Origin: an uncultured Eubacteriales bacterium | Lineage (GTDB): Bacteria; Bacillota; Clostridia; Oscillospirales; Oscillospiraceae | Direction of reading: 5' to 3' | Assembly (NCBI GenBank): GCA_900549475.1 | Contig: UROF01000008.1 | Location: forward strand, 31,564 to 95,563 | DNA length: 64,000 bases | In this document: piece by piece, positions 42,432 to 50,986 of the stretch | Position numbering within the stretch: the first letter of the stretch is position 1 | How the letters are laid out: the number at the start of each line of letters is the position of its first letter | Made by a program: the position numbers and the translations under genes | The notes under the pieces: generated by a model | The model's database searches: none | What the model was told of the DNA's origin: nothing | Seen by the model: only the letters and a program-made list of their open reading frames with translations

Positions 42432-43688
42432 TTACTTCATCTGCTGAATGGACACGGCAACTTTATGCTCGATGGGCTTCCACTCCACCTTGCCGAATAC
42501 AGAAGCCACGCAGATGGGAACGTAGGTGAACATAAAGAAGGGGAAGGTCAGGGTAAAGAAGATCTTCCTTGCGGTACTGGTGCGGATATGCTTCCACTGG
42601 GTGATGGTTGTGATGATACCCACCACAAAGAGGGAGGAGTAAGCCGGAACGAAAGAGGACAGCAGAGCCGAGACAACGAGGGGAAGAACAGGGTGCCCTG
42701 CAATGAGCTGCAGGATGATGATGGCGGCACTGACCAAAAGGCTGATCATGGTGAGGATCATGGCGGGCATGATGGACATGATCAGGTCGAAACAGGACAG
42801 GCTGTTGCGGCCCAGCAGGCCGGCAAAAAGACCGGGGCCTTCTTTGAGAAAGACCTGTATGTATCCTCTGGACCAGCGGGTCCGCTGCCGCCAGGACTGG
42901 GTAAAGAGTGTGGGCTGCTCGTCAAAGAATTCCGCATCGCCGCAGTAGCCGATCCGTTCCCCTTGAACGATATTGTGGGCAGAGAACTCAATGTCCTCCG
43001 TAAGGGTGTGGAACGGCCAGCCGCCGTGGCGGAGCATGATGTCACGGCTGAATAGGAAGCCGGTGCCGGAAACCATGCAGCTGATGCCCAGCCGGAAGCG
43101 GGGGGCGTTGAGGAAGGCGGCTTCCCGGAGGAACCAGAGGGCGTAGCCCGCGGAGATCCAGTTGTCGCCGTAGTTCTTGGAGTTGCGGTAGCTGGTGACG
43201 ATTTGATACTTCTCACCAAATACCTCGTTCATCCGGGAGATGTAGTCCGGCTGGAGGAGATTGTCCGCATCAAAAACGAAATATCCGTCAAAGTAGTCAT
43301 CGCCCCAGGCGTCCCGGATCTGCTGGATGAGGTAGTTGAGGGCGTAGCCTTTTCCCACCTGCTGCTTGTTGAAACGCTCATAAACAACAGCGCCGGCATC
43401 CCGGGCCACCCGGGCAGTGGCATCCGTACAGTTGTCGGCCACCACAAAAGGCACGATCAGATCGGCGGGGTAATCCTGCTGGCTGATACTGTCGAGAAGC
43501 TGGGCGATAACCGATTCCTCATTCCGGGCGGAGATAAGGATGGCATAGCGCCGCAGGGGAGCCTGCACCTTTTTTTTCTTCTTGGGTGCCAGGGCCACCG
43601 GGATGTATAGGAACTGATAGGCATAACACAGAACAAATATGATACCCAGCCAGCGGGTAGCGTGCTGCAGAAATTCCAGTGCGATCAT
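42432..43688 (-). CDS. Membrane glycosyltransferase family 2 (processive type)
   Basis: 418 residues. One N-terminal helix (about 9-30), a GT-A catalytic domain (about 50-270) and three to four C-terminal helices. It has all processive GT2 motifs: VVADNCTDAT, DxD in FVFDADN, catalytic LTEDIEF, and QRTRW. Similar enzymes polymerise beta-linked hexosamine or glucose at the membrane. ATG 43688 follows AGGAGA and overlaps the stop of the VTT-family gene by four bases. Product unknown. Confidence 0.88.
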   Translation of the reverse strand: MIALEFLQHATRWLGIIFVLCYAYQFLYIPVALAPKKKKKVQAPLRRYAILISARNEESVIAQLLDSISQQDYPADLIVPFVVADNCTDATARVARDAGAVVYERFNKQQVGKGYALNYLIQQIRDAWGDDYFDGYFVFDADNLLQPDYISRMNEVFGEKYQIVTSYRNSKNYGDNWISAGYALWFLREAAFLNAPRFRLGISCMVSGTGFLFSRDIMLRHGGWPFHTLTEDIEFSAHNIVQGERIGYCGDAEFFDEQPTLFTQSWRQRTRWSRGYIQVFLKEGPGLFAGLLGRNSLSCFDLIMSIMPAMILTMISLLVSAAIIILQLIAGHPVLPLVVSALLSSFVPAYSSLFVVGIITTITQWKHIRTSTARKIFFTLTFPFFMFTYVPICVASVFGKVEWKPIEHKVAVSIQQMK

Positions 43689-44389
43689 GTTTTTCTCCTT
43701 TCTCTGGCCGAACAGACGGCACGATAAATCAGCAGTCCCAAGCCGCTGATCACAAGCGTTGCGGTAAATACAATAATAGCGAAAGTATAGTCTCCCATAC
43801 CCAGAGCGTTTCCGCCCACAGTGGAAGTGATGATGGAGGGGAGCCGGGCTATGGCGCTGATAATGGCCCAGGTCCGCAGGGGCATGTTGGTCAGCCCTAC
43901 GAAATAGCACATGACATCCTTAGGTGTCCCGGGCAGGAAAAAGATGAAGAATACCCACAGGGCCAGACGCCGCTCATTTTGCAGGAAATGGAGGCTTCGC
44001 AGCTTCTCCACCGGGAAAAAGATCTCCACGGCCCTTAGGCCGAACCGGCGGACCAGAAGGAACACCAGCATACTGCCGAGAAAAGTACCCAATACACAGA
44101 GAAAGGTACCTTCTATGGCGCCGAAGGCGTATCCTGCCGCGATCTCCAATGGTTCTCCGGGTATCACGGCCACGATGACCTGCAGTATGATCATCCCGGT
44201 GAACAGAAGGGGGGCCAAGACCCCCTGGGCGTCCACCCATTGGCGGAAGCGCTCCGGTTCCTGAGCAAAATGAATCAAAGGCCTTCCGGCAAACCAGCAG
44301 ATCAAAAGGGAAAGCAGGAAGAATAGAGCCAGACCGCTGCCGGCGATCCACTTCTTCTGCTTTTCTGTTAAATGCCGTTGGCCATCCAT
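43685..44389 (-). CDS. TVP38/TMEM64 (VTT/DedA-like) membrane protein
   Basis: 234 residues with five to six hydrophobic segments and the VTT core: VIPGEPLEIAAGYAFGAIEGTFLCVLGTFLGS and FIFFLPGTPKDVMCYFVGLTNM. VTT proteins are lipid scramblases or transporters; in the DedA branch some recycle undecaprenyl phosphate. Coupling to a processive glycosyltransferase suggests a role in lipid-linked glycan traffic, as inference. First gene of a two-gene unit. Confidence 0.88.
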   Translation of the reverse strand: MDGQRHLTEKQKKWIAGSGLALFFLLSLLICWFAGRPLIHFAQEPERFRQWVDAQGVLAPLLFTGMIILQVIVAVIPGEPLEIAAGYAFGAIEGTFLCVLGTFLGSMLVFLLVRRFGLRAVEIFFPVEKLRSLHFLQNERRLALWVFFIFFLPGTPKDVMCYFVGLTNMPLRTWAIISAIARLPSIITSTVGGNALGMGDYTFAIIVFTATLVISGLGLLIYRAVCSARERRKT

Positions 44390-44409
44390 GTATGCTGATC
44401 CTTCCCTAT

Positions 44410-44436
44410 ATTATAACTTCTGATCGTATTGTACAA
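44410..44436 (-). promoter_or_regulatory. Candidate promoter of VTT-glycosyltransferase unit
   Basis: On the minus strand TTGTAC, 15 bases, TATAAT; spacing is short, 20 bases upstream of the start codon. Confidence 0.5.
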
Positions 44437-44654
44437 GGGAAGGCATTAAAATGAAAGCGGGGAAAATTATAAGATTTCTTTAAGACCGGTGGTCCCCATA
44501 TGGCGAAATCACAATAAGGGGAAATCTGTCGCTTTTGTATCAGCTGTGCAAAGGCGCAAGGGGCAGTCTCTGTCTTGTAATTTTGATGAAAATCTGATAT
44601 ACTGATGCAGAATTACATTACCGGCGCCATGAGGCGCCTTGTCCGGGAGCGGCT

Positions 44655-45311
44655 ATGCTGGGATACATTGCGGATTTTTGGGAACAATTCAACTGGGGAC
44701 AGCTGGCGGATGCGCTGGGGCGCGTGCTGGCCATCCTTATCTGCCTGACAGTACATGAAACCTGTCACGGGCTGGCGGCTCTGGCGCTGGGTGACCCCAC
44801 TGCCAAGAGGATGCACCGGCTCTCTTTTAACCCCTTGCACCATATCGATTGGCTGGGCCTTTTGGCCATGTTCCTCTGCGGCTTCGGCTGGGCAAAGCCG
44901 GTGCCTGTGGATATGCGCTACTTTAAAAATCCAAAGGCCGGCATGGCGGTAACGGCTCTGGCGGGACCGGTGTCCAATTTCCTGCTGGCCCTGCTGGCGA
45001 TCTTCGGCGCGTGGCTGGTAGCTACGCTGGCCCCGGTCAATACTTTTGTGCTGTGGCTGTTCTACTTCCTGCTGACGCTGGCCATGCTGAGCATCGGCCT
45101 GGGCCTGTTCAACCTGATTCCCATTCCGCCGCTGGACGGGTCCAAGGTCCTGTTCTCCTTCCTGCCGGAGAAGGCCTACTACACCCTCATGCGCTATGAG
45201 CGCTACGGCATGCTCATTATGCTGGCCATTGTATGGCTGGATATCGGCGGTAATTTCCTGTCCAATGCCATCGGCGCGGTGTACACCTGGATGGTGGGAC
45301 TATTTTTCTGA
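44655..45311 (+). CDS. Site-2 protease family (M50) membrane metalloprotease
   Basis: 218 residues, about six helices. Zinc site HETCH at residues 34-38 and the second motif LIPIPPLDGSKVL (Asp as third ligand). FNPLHHIDWLGLLAM is typical of the YwhC/rhomboid-neighbour type M50B proteins encoded upstream of scpA in Firmicutes. Substrate unknown. Fifteen bases before scpA. Confidence 0.93.
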   Translation: MLGYIADFWEQFNWGQLADALGRVLAILICLTVHETCHGLAALALGDPTAKRMHRLSFNPLHHIDWLGLLAMFLCGFGWAKPVPVDMRYFKNPKAGMAVTALAGPVSNFLLALLAIFGAWLVATLAPVNTFVLWLFYFLLTLAMLSIGLGLFNLIPIPPLDGSKVLFSFLPEKAYYTLMRYERYGMLIMLAIVWLDIGGNFLSNAIGAVYTWMVGLFF

Positions 45312-45326
45312 CGGTGAGGTGTAGGG

Positions 45327-46106
45327 ATGGACAGCCCGGTATTCAAGCTGGAACAGGTGGTGCACAACCGGGAGGGGATGGAGGACTTTGAGGGCCCTCT
45401 GGACCTGATATTGTTCCTGCTGAGCAAGAATAAAATTGAAATACAGGATATCCCTATCGCGCTGATTTTGGATCAGTATCTGGCCTATCTGGAGATGCGC
45501 CAGCAGATGGATCTGGAGGTGGCCAGCGAGTTTATCACCATGGCCGCGCAGCTGATGTTCATCAAGACACGGATGCTCCTCTCCATCGAGGACGAGGAAG
45601 CCCAGAGCGAGATGGATCAGCTGATCCGCTCCCTGGAGGAGCGGCGCAGCAGCGAAAATTACGCCAGGATCAAGGCGGTGGCGGAAAAGCTGGGCCCCAT
45701 GGGAGAGTTTGGCCGTAATATCATGGTCCGGGGACCGGAGCCGGTGGAGAGAGGAAAGATCTATCTCTACGACCATCAGCCGGAGGACCTGATCGCCGCC
45801 ATGCAGGAGATCGCTGACCGGGATCAGCGGCGGGCACCGCCGCCCCTGACCAATTTTGCGGAGATCGTCAGTCAGGAACCCTATCCTGTGGCCAGCAAGG
45901 CCGGGGAGATCCTGGAGCGGCTGAAAAACATCGGTATCACCAGCTTCCGGCTGCTGTTCCGGGGCAGCCGCAGCCGCAGCGAGGTGGTGGCTACGTTCAT
46001 CGCCGTGCTGGAGCTGTGCAAGGCGAGGATGATCCGTCTGGCGGGCAGCGAGACAGATTGCACCGTCACCCCCACCGGAGAAGGTGGGGACACTTTAACC
46101 CTGTGA
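45327..46106 (+). CDS. scpA: Segregation and condensation protein A
   Basis: 259 residues. Kleisin subunit of SMC-ScpAB; N-terminal FEGPLDLILFLLSKNKIEIQDIPIALILDQYL binds the SMC neck, and the C-terminal winged helix (FLAVLELCK-like FIAVLELCKARMIRL) binds the SMC head. Standard length. GAGGTG before ATG. Confidence 0.96.
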   Translation: MDSPVFKLEQVVHNREGMEDFEGPLDLILFLLSKNKIEIQDIPIALILDQYLAYLEMRQQMDLEVASEFITMAAQLMFIKTRMLLSIEDEEAQSEMDQLIRSLEERRSSENYARIKAVAEKLGPMGEFGRNIMVRGPEPVERGKIYLYDHQPEDLIAAMQEIADRDQRRAPPPLTNFAEIVSQEPYPVASKAGEILERLKNIGITSFRLLFRGSRSRSEVVATFIAVLELCKARMIRLAGSETDCTVTPTGEGGDTLTL

Positions 46107-46115
46107 GGTCAGTTC

Positions 46116-46736
46116 ATGACATTGGAAATGAAGGAATTGGAAGCGGCTGTGGAGGGGATCCTGTTCGCCTCCGGCGAGCCGGTACATATTGACCGGATCT
46201 GTCTGGCCCTGGATATTGACCGGCTGTCCGCCGAGCAGATCCTGCAGCGCCTGAGCGACTACTATGCTTACGAGCGCCGGGGCGTGCGGCTGGTCCGTAT
46301 GGAAGACACCTGGCAGATGTGTTCGTCTCCCGACTACGGGGATATCATCCGCAAGGCCTTTGAGATCCGCAAGAGTGCAAAGCTCTCCCAGCCTGCGCTG
46401 GAAGTGCTGTCCATCATTGCCTATTACCAGCCTACTACCCGGGCCTATGTAGATCAGATCCGGGGCGTAGACAGTGCCTATACCGTGGGATTGCTGCTGG
46501 ACCGCAAGCTCATCGAGGAGTGCGGGCGGCTGCAGGTGCCGGGCCGGCCCCGGCTCTACCGCACCACAAAGAATTTCCTCAGGGCGTTCCACCTTACCAG
46601 CCTGGAGGATCTGCCGGATCTGCCGGGCATGGAGGCCGAGGGGCAGCTGCGTCTGGGGGACGATGGGGTTTTGCTGGACGGCAGTGTCCCGGCAGGGAAG
46701 AAAGCTGCGGAAGAGAGTGCTGCCGAGGAGGCATAA
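46116..46736 (+). CDS. scpB: Segregation and condensation protein B
   Basis: 206 residues. Tandem winged helices: AAVEGILFASGEPVHIDRICLAL and LSQPALEVLSIIAYYQPTTRAYVDQIRGVDS, then LIEECGRLQVPGRPRLYRTTKNFLRAFHL. Kleisin-associated dimer of the condensin complex. Nine bases after scpA. Confidence 0.96.
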   Translation: MTLEMKELEAAVEGILFASGEPVHIDRICLALDIDRLSAEQILQRLSDYYAYERRGVRLVRMEDTWQMCSSPDYGDIIRKAFEIRKSAKLSQPALEVLSIIAYYQPTTRAYVDQIRGVDSAYTVGLLLDRKLIEECGRLQVPGRPRLYRTTKNFLRAFHLTSLEDLPDLPGMEAEGQLRLGDDGVLLDGSVPAGKKAAEESAAEEA

Positions 46737-46772
46737 CAGCATATCAGAGAGACAGAGAGGGGCGTGTAAGGC

Positions 46773-47456
46773 TTGGTGTGGATCATTGTCCTGGGCGTGA
46801 TACTACTGGTACTGGGCCTTGTGTTGTTCACGCCCATTCTGGTCCGAGTGATCCGGGAAGAGAGCCTCTTGGTCCGGCTCCAGATCGGCCCGGCAAAGAT
46901 CCAGGTATATCCGCCCAAGGAGGAAGCTTCGGAGGAAGGACTCCCTGAGGGAGAAGAAAAAAAGAAAAAAGAACCGAAAGAAAAGCCGAAGAAGAAACGG
47001 AAACCGATCACGGCAGAGCAGGTCCTTTACCTGTTGGAACAGGCGCCGCCGATTCTGGGGCGAGCTCTGCGGCGGGTGAGCCGCCGGGTGCGTATCCGTC
47101 CCCTGAAGGTCCATGTGCTGCTGTCTGCGGCGGACCCGGCGGATACCGGGCTGCTGTATGGAAAAGTGGAGGCGGCTTTGGCGGCGGGACTGCCGGTACT
47201 CCACCGGTACCTCCATATCCGGGACCAGGACATCCGCATCTACCCGGATTTCGAAGGACAGGGAATGGACTGGAGGCTGGATGTGGGCGTGTCCCTCCGG
47301 CTGTGGGACCTGCTGGTGGTGGCCCTGTGTGCCGGAGCCAGCGCCCTGCGGCTGCTGATCTATGTGAAACGAATGGCGGGAGGAGAGACCGCTGAAGCAC
47401 CCACGGAGAAAAATAACGGGAAAAACAATGGGGCCGGCAAGGCTGACGCCGCCTGA
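46773..47456 (+). CDS. DUF2953 domain protein
   Basis: 227 residues. N-terminal membrane helix (WIIVLGVILLVLGLVLFTPI), a very acidic/basic charged linker (about 50-80, EEKKKKEPKEKPKKK), and a DUF2953 domain. It sits between scpB and ytfJ, the usual place in Clostridia, where it is linked to sporulation. The start is uncertain: TTG 46773 or the next codon GTG 46776, with a weak AAGG site. Confidence 0.85.
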   Translation: MVWIIVLGVILLVLGLVLFTPILVRVIREESLLVRLQIGPAKIQVYPPKEEASEEGLPEGEEKKKKEPKEKPKKKRKPITAEQVLYLLEQAPPILGRALRRVSRRVRIRPLKVHVLLSAADPADTGLLYGKVEAALAAGLPVLHRYLHIRDQDIRIYPDFEGQGMDWRLDVGVSLRLWDLLVVALCAGASALRLLIYVKRMAGGETAEAPTEKNNGKNNGAGKADAA

Positions 47457-47485
47457 TAAGCGGCCTATGAAAGGAGAACACGGAT

Positions 47486-47887
47486 ATGGAGAAGAAGAAT
47501 CCTCTGAATGAAGTGCTGCAGGAGAGTATGGCCAAGGTGCGTGAAATGGTGGACACCAACACCATCGTGGGCCAGCCTATCCAGACGCCGGACGGCGTGA
47601 CGCTGATCCCCATTTCCCGGGTGAGCTTTGGCTTTGGCGGCGGCGGAGCAACATTTGGCAATAAAAAAGAGGCCACCTCCGATGCGTCTGTCGGGGCTGG
47701 ATTAGGTGCGGGCGTTAAGGTGGAGCCGGTAGCCTTCCTGATCATCAAGGAGGGGACGGTGCGGGTGATGCCGGTGGCGGTGCCTGCAGTGACTACCGTG
47801 GACCGCATCGTGGAAATGGTTCCCGACGTGGTGGATAAGGTCAGCGGGATCATTAAAAAGAAAGTGGAAGAGCCGGAAATGGTATGA
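47486..47887 (+). CDS. ytfJ: GerW family sporulation protein YtfJ
   Basis: 133 residues. IVGQPIQTPDGVTLIPISRVSFGFGGGG and GAGLGAGVKVEPVAFLIIKEG are YtfJ signatures. A sporulation protein needed for proper germination in Bacillus. Strong AAAGGAG site before ATG. Confidence 0.95.
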   Translation: MEKKNPLNEVLQESMAKVREMVDTNTIVGQPIQTPDGVTLIPISRVSFGFGGGGATFGNKKEATSDASVGAGLGAGVKVEPVAFLIIKEGTVRVMPVAVPAVTTVDRIVEMVPDVVDKVSGIIKKKVEEPEMV

Positions 47888-47917
47888 TCCCGGCTGAACA
47901 GCTGGAAAAGGAAGCTT

Positions 47918-47962
47918 CATTCCCCGGAAACGCCCGGCGCGCTTCCGGGGAATGATTTCTTG
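47918..47962 (+). terminator. Intrinsic terminator
   Basis: CATTCCCCGGAA / TTCCGGGGAATG followed by ATTTCTT. Ends the M50-scpAB-DUF2953-ytfJ unit. Confidence 0.8.
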
Positions 47963-48074
47963 CTGTCCTCACAGATGAGGACGGACACCGGCAAAGCTGC
48001 CAAAGATTGGCTGAGTGACAAGGGACAGCGCGGGGGACACTGAAGGTATCCTGTTTTTATATAGGGAGGCTTCT

Positions 48075-49166
48075 ATGTCCAATCGCGTGATACGGAGAAT
48101 TTCCTGCTGGGCTCTGCTGGCTGTGCTGCTGGCAGGCCGGGCTGCCGCTCTTGGGACCTCTGCTGCGGCGGCCATTTTGATCGAGCAGGACAGCGGCCGG
48201 GTGCTTTACGAGCAGAACGCTGATGAAAAGCGGCTTATTGCCAGCATTACAAAGATCATGACCGCGGTGGTGGCCCTGGAGCAGGGCGACCTGCAGGCGG
48301 AATATACCGTTACGGCGGAAGATATGGCGGAGGGTTCCTCCATGTACCTGAAGCCGGGAGATATTTTAACATTGGAGGAGCTGCTCTACGGCCTCATGCT
48401 GGTCAGCGGCAACGACGCTGCCCTGGCGGTGGCCCACTGCGTGGCGGGGGAGGAGGCCTCCTTCGTTGCCATGATGAACGAGACGGCGCAGCGGCTGGGG
48501 ATGGATCAGAGCTTCTTCTGTAACCCCAACGGCCTGGATGCCGATGGCCATGGGTCCTCCGCCCGGGATATGGCGGTACTGACCGCCTATGCCCTGAAAA
48601 ACGAGACCTTCCGGCGGATCGTCTCCACCGCCTCCATCACCATTGGAGAGCGGTATCTGGCCAACCATAACAAGCTCCTGCGGCTGTATGACGGCTGCAT
48701 CGGGGTAAAGACCGGTTTTACCAAAGCTGCCGGGCGGACGCTGGTTTCCGCTGCCGAGCGGAACGGTATGACCCTCATCTGCGTCACCCTCAGTGACGGG
48801 GATGACTGGAACGACCACATGGCTTTGCTGGACTATGGCTTTTCCACCTATGAGATGACCACTGCTGTTCCCGCTGGACGGGCGGTGGCCTCTGCGTTTG
48901 TGGAGGGCGGCACGGTGCCTTTGATCACCCTGGGGCCGGATCAGGATCTGGCCTGCCCGGTGACAGAGGGGGAGACGCTGACCCTTCGGGTGGAAGCACC
49001 GGCCTCTGTCTCCGCTCCCATCGTCCCCGGCCAGGTGCTGGGGCGGGCAGTGCTGTGCCTGGACGGTCAGGAGGTGGCTTCGGCAGATCTGGTGGCTCTG
49101 GAGCCCTCCGCTGTGCCGGTACCAGAGGAGGAGCCGGGCTTTTTTGACCGCCTGTTTGGCGGTTAA
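48075..49166 (+). CDS. D-alanyl-D-alanine carboxypeptidase (S11)
   Basis: 363 residues. Signal peptide (about 1-26), then the low-molecular-weight penicillin-binding fold: S57-I-T-K60 nucleophile, S111-G-N113 and K212-T-G214. Trims the terminal D-Ala of peptidoglycan stem peptides outside the membrane. It is DacF-like; the C-terminal beta domain ends with FFDRLFGG. ATG 48075 after AGGGAGG. Possibly cotranscribed with the following pseudouridine synthase (gap 25 bases). Confidence 0.93.
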   Translation: MSNRVIRRISCWALLAVLLAGRAAALGTSAAAAILIEQDSGRVLYEQNADEKRLIASITKIMTAVVALEQGDLQAEYTVTAEDMAEGSSMYLKPGDILTLEELLYGLMLVSGNDAALAVAHCVAGEEASFVAMMNETAQRLGMDQSFFCNPNGLDADGHGSSARDMAVLTAYALKNETFRRIVSTASITIGERYLANHNKLLRLYDGCIGVKTGFTKAAGRTLVSAAERNGMTLICVTLSDGDDWNDHMALLDYGFSTYEMTTAVPAGRAVASAFVEGGTVPLITLGPDQDLACPVTEGETLTLRVEAPASVSAPIVPGQVLGRAVLCLDGQEVASADLVALEPSAVPVPEEEPGFFDRLFGG

Positions 49167-49191
49167 GCTGATAGAGAGGGAGGTGGGCTCT

Positions 49192-49938
49192 GTGGAGGAG
49201 CGCCTGCAGAAAATACTGTCTGCCGCGGGGCTCTGCTCCCGCCGCCAGGCGGAGGAGTGGCTCAAAGCGGGCCGCGTGACGGTGGACGGCGTTACCGCGT
49301 CCCTGGGGGACAAGGCGGATGGGACCTGTTCTGTCATCGCTGTGGACGGAAAGCCGATTTCCGCCGCGCCGGAGAAAGTCTACCTGATGCTCAACAAGCC
49401 CCGTGGCTATGTGACCACTCTCTCCGATGAGCGGGGCCGTCCCACAGCGGCGGCGCTGACGGCGGACTGCGGGGCCAGGGTGTACCCGGTGGGGCGGCTG
49501 GACATGGATTCCGACGGCCTGCTCCTGATGACCAACGACGGTGATTTCGCCCAGCGTATGGCTCACCCCAGCCACCGCCGGGAGAAGGAGTACCATGTGA
49601 CAGTGGCGGGGAATCTCCCTGGCTGCGATAAGCGGCTGGGGGCCCTCACCGCCCTGGAGGACGGTACCCCCATCGTACCCGCCCGGGTGAAGGTGCTCCG
49701 GCGCAGCGGCGGGACCTGGGTCCTCTCCGTGATCATCTGCCAGGGCCTCAACCGCCAGATCCGGCGGATGTGCGCCCAGACGGGCCTGACGGTAAAACGG
49801 CTCCAGCGGGTGCGGGAGGGCTGCCTGGTGCTGGGGGATCTGCCCCAGGGAAAATGGCGGGCTCTGACGGCAAAAGAGGTGGCGGCGCTTTTGGCGGAGA
49901 GGGGAACTTCTTCCCGGGAAAGCGTACATATGCCTTGA
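49192..49938 (+). CDS. rluB: Ribosomal large-subunit pseudouridine synthase (RluB-like)
   Basis: 248 residues from GTG 49192, with GGGAGG eight bases upstream. N-terminal S4 RNA-binding domain (RLQKILSAAGLCSRRQAEEWL) and RsuA/RluB catalytic domain with GRLDMDSDGLLLMTNDGDF (catalytic Asp) and GLNRQIRRMC. Probably modifies 23S rRNA. The stop codon overlaps the -35 box of the next promoter. Confidence 0.93.
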   Translation: MEERLQKILSAAGLCSRRQAEEWLKAGRVTVDGVTASLGDKADGTCSVIAVDGKPISAAPEKVYLMLNKPRGYVTTLSDERGRPTAAALTADCGARVYPVGRLDMDSDGLLLMTNDGDFAQRMAHPSHRREKEYHVTVAGNLPGCDKRLGALTALEDGTPIVPARVKVLRRSGGTWVLSVIICQGLNRQIRRMCAQTGLTVKRLQRVREGCLVLGDLPQGKWRALTAKEVAALLAERGTSSRESVHMP

Positions 49939-49963
49939 CAAAGCCGGGGATTTCCCCTACAAT
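49935..49963 (+). promoter_or_regulatory. Sigma-A promoter of second T-box leader
   Basis: TTGACA, 17 bases, TACAAT. The TGA stop of rluB lies inside the -35 box. Confidence 0.85.
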
Positions 49964-49969
49964 ACGGAG

Positions 49970-50230
49970 AGGAAAAGCGTCGAAGGAGAAAAAGCGCGGT
50001 GGATCTGCCACCAGAGAGCCGGCGGTAGGTGCAAGCCGGCGGAGGACCCGCGTGATACTGGCTCCGGAGCTTTCCGCCTGAGGCTGCGGCTTAGGGCGGA
50101 ACGGATGAGCCCCGTTACCGGCTGCGAGCCCTATGGGCCGGTGAGCGCGGAGGAGCGATCCCCCGCGGAAGCAGGGTGGTACCGCGAAGCTATGTTCGCC
50201 CCTGACCAATTTTGGTCAGGGGCGTTATTT
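49970..50230 (+). promoter_or_regulatory. T-box riboswitch (predicted tRNA-Leu)
   Basis: Stem I region with GTAGGTGCAAGCC distal arm and GTGATACTG; the CTG at 50058-50060 is a candidate leucine specifier. Invariant AGGGTGGTACCGCG at 50173-50186. Terminator hairpin CGCCCCTGACCA / TGGTCAGGGGCG at 50198-50224, followed by TTATTT. Expected to induce the methyltransferase and leuS when leucyl-tRNA is uncharged. Confidence 0.92.
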
Positions 50231-50257
50231 GTGCGCTGCCAGGAAGGGGAGTGGGAT

Positions 50258-50920
50258 ATGCTGGAAAAAATGGGGGCCTTTTTTGACCGGCGTCTGGAGG
50301 GCTATGAGGACCATCAGCTTACGGCTATTGATTCGGCCGGTGAATTCTATCCCTTTACCGCCCGGTGCCTCCCCCAGAGGCCGGAGGCGGAGATATTGGA
50401 CTTGGGCTGTGGTACCGGCCTGGAACTGAGCTACTACTTTCCCCTCAATCCCACCGCTCATGTAACGGGGATCGATCTGGCGGAGGGGATGCTCTCGGCT
50501 CTGGAGAAAAAGTTTTCCGATAAGGCCCTGCGCCTGATCCGGGGCTCCTATTTTGACGTGCCGTTTGAACGGGGCCGCTATGACGCGGCGGTGTCGGTGG
50601 AATCCCTCCACCATTTCACCAGGGAGGAGAAGATCCCCCTCTACCGGAAGGTATACGAGGCCCTGGAGAAAAATGGATTGTTTATCCTGACAGACTACTT
50701 TGCGCTCTCGGAAGAGGAGGAGGTGTTCCACCGGCAGGAGCTGCGCCGCCTTATGGAGCGGGAGGGCGCTCAGGCCGGAGAGCTGTACCACTATGATACG
50801 CCCCTCACCGTAGAGCATGAGATCGAGGCGCTGCATGCCGCAGGCTTTGGCCGGGTGGAGATCCTGGGCCGCTGGGGGCCTACCTGTACTCTGCGCTCAG
50901 ATAAGGGGCCTGGTGGATGA
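50258..50920 (+). CDS. Class I SAM-dependent methyltransferase
   Basis: 220 residues. Rossmann SAM site ILDLGCGTGLELSYYF (about 50-65), acidic GIDLAEGM, and YDAAVSVESLHHF. No substrate domain recognised. ATG 50258 after AAGGGGAG; it begins 28 bases downstream of the T-box terminator, so it is the first gene of the leuS transcript. Confidence 0.85.
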   Translation: MLEKMGAFFDRRLEGYEDHQLTAIDSAGEFYPFTARCLPQRPEAEILDLGCGTGLELSYYFPLNPTAHVTGIDLAEGMLSALEKKFSDKALRLIRGSYFDVPFERGRYDAAVSVESLHHFTREEKIPLYRKVYEALEKNGLFILTDYFALSEEEEVFHRQELRRLMEREGAQAGELYHYDTPLTVEHEIEALHAAGFGRVEILGRWGPTCTLRSDKGPGG

Positions 50921-50986
50921 GGAGCAGCGTTCCTGTCAGATAACGATGAGCAAGACTACTTTTACCATATAGAAAGTGAGAAGAAC

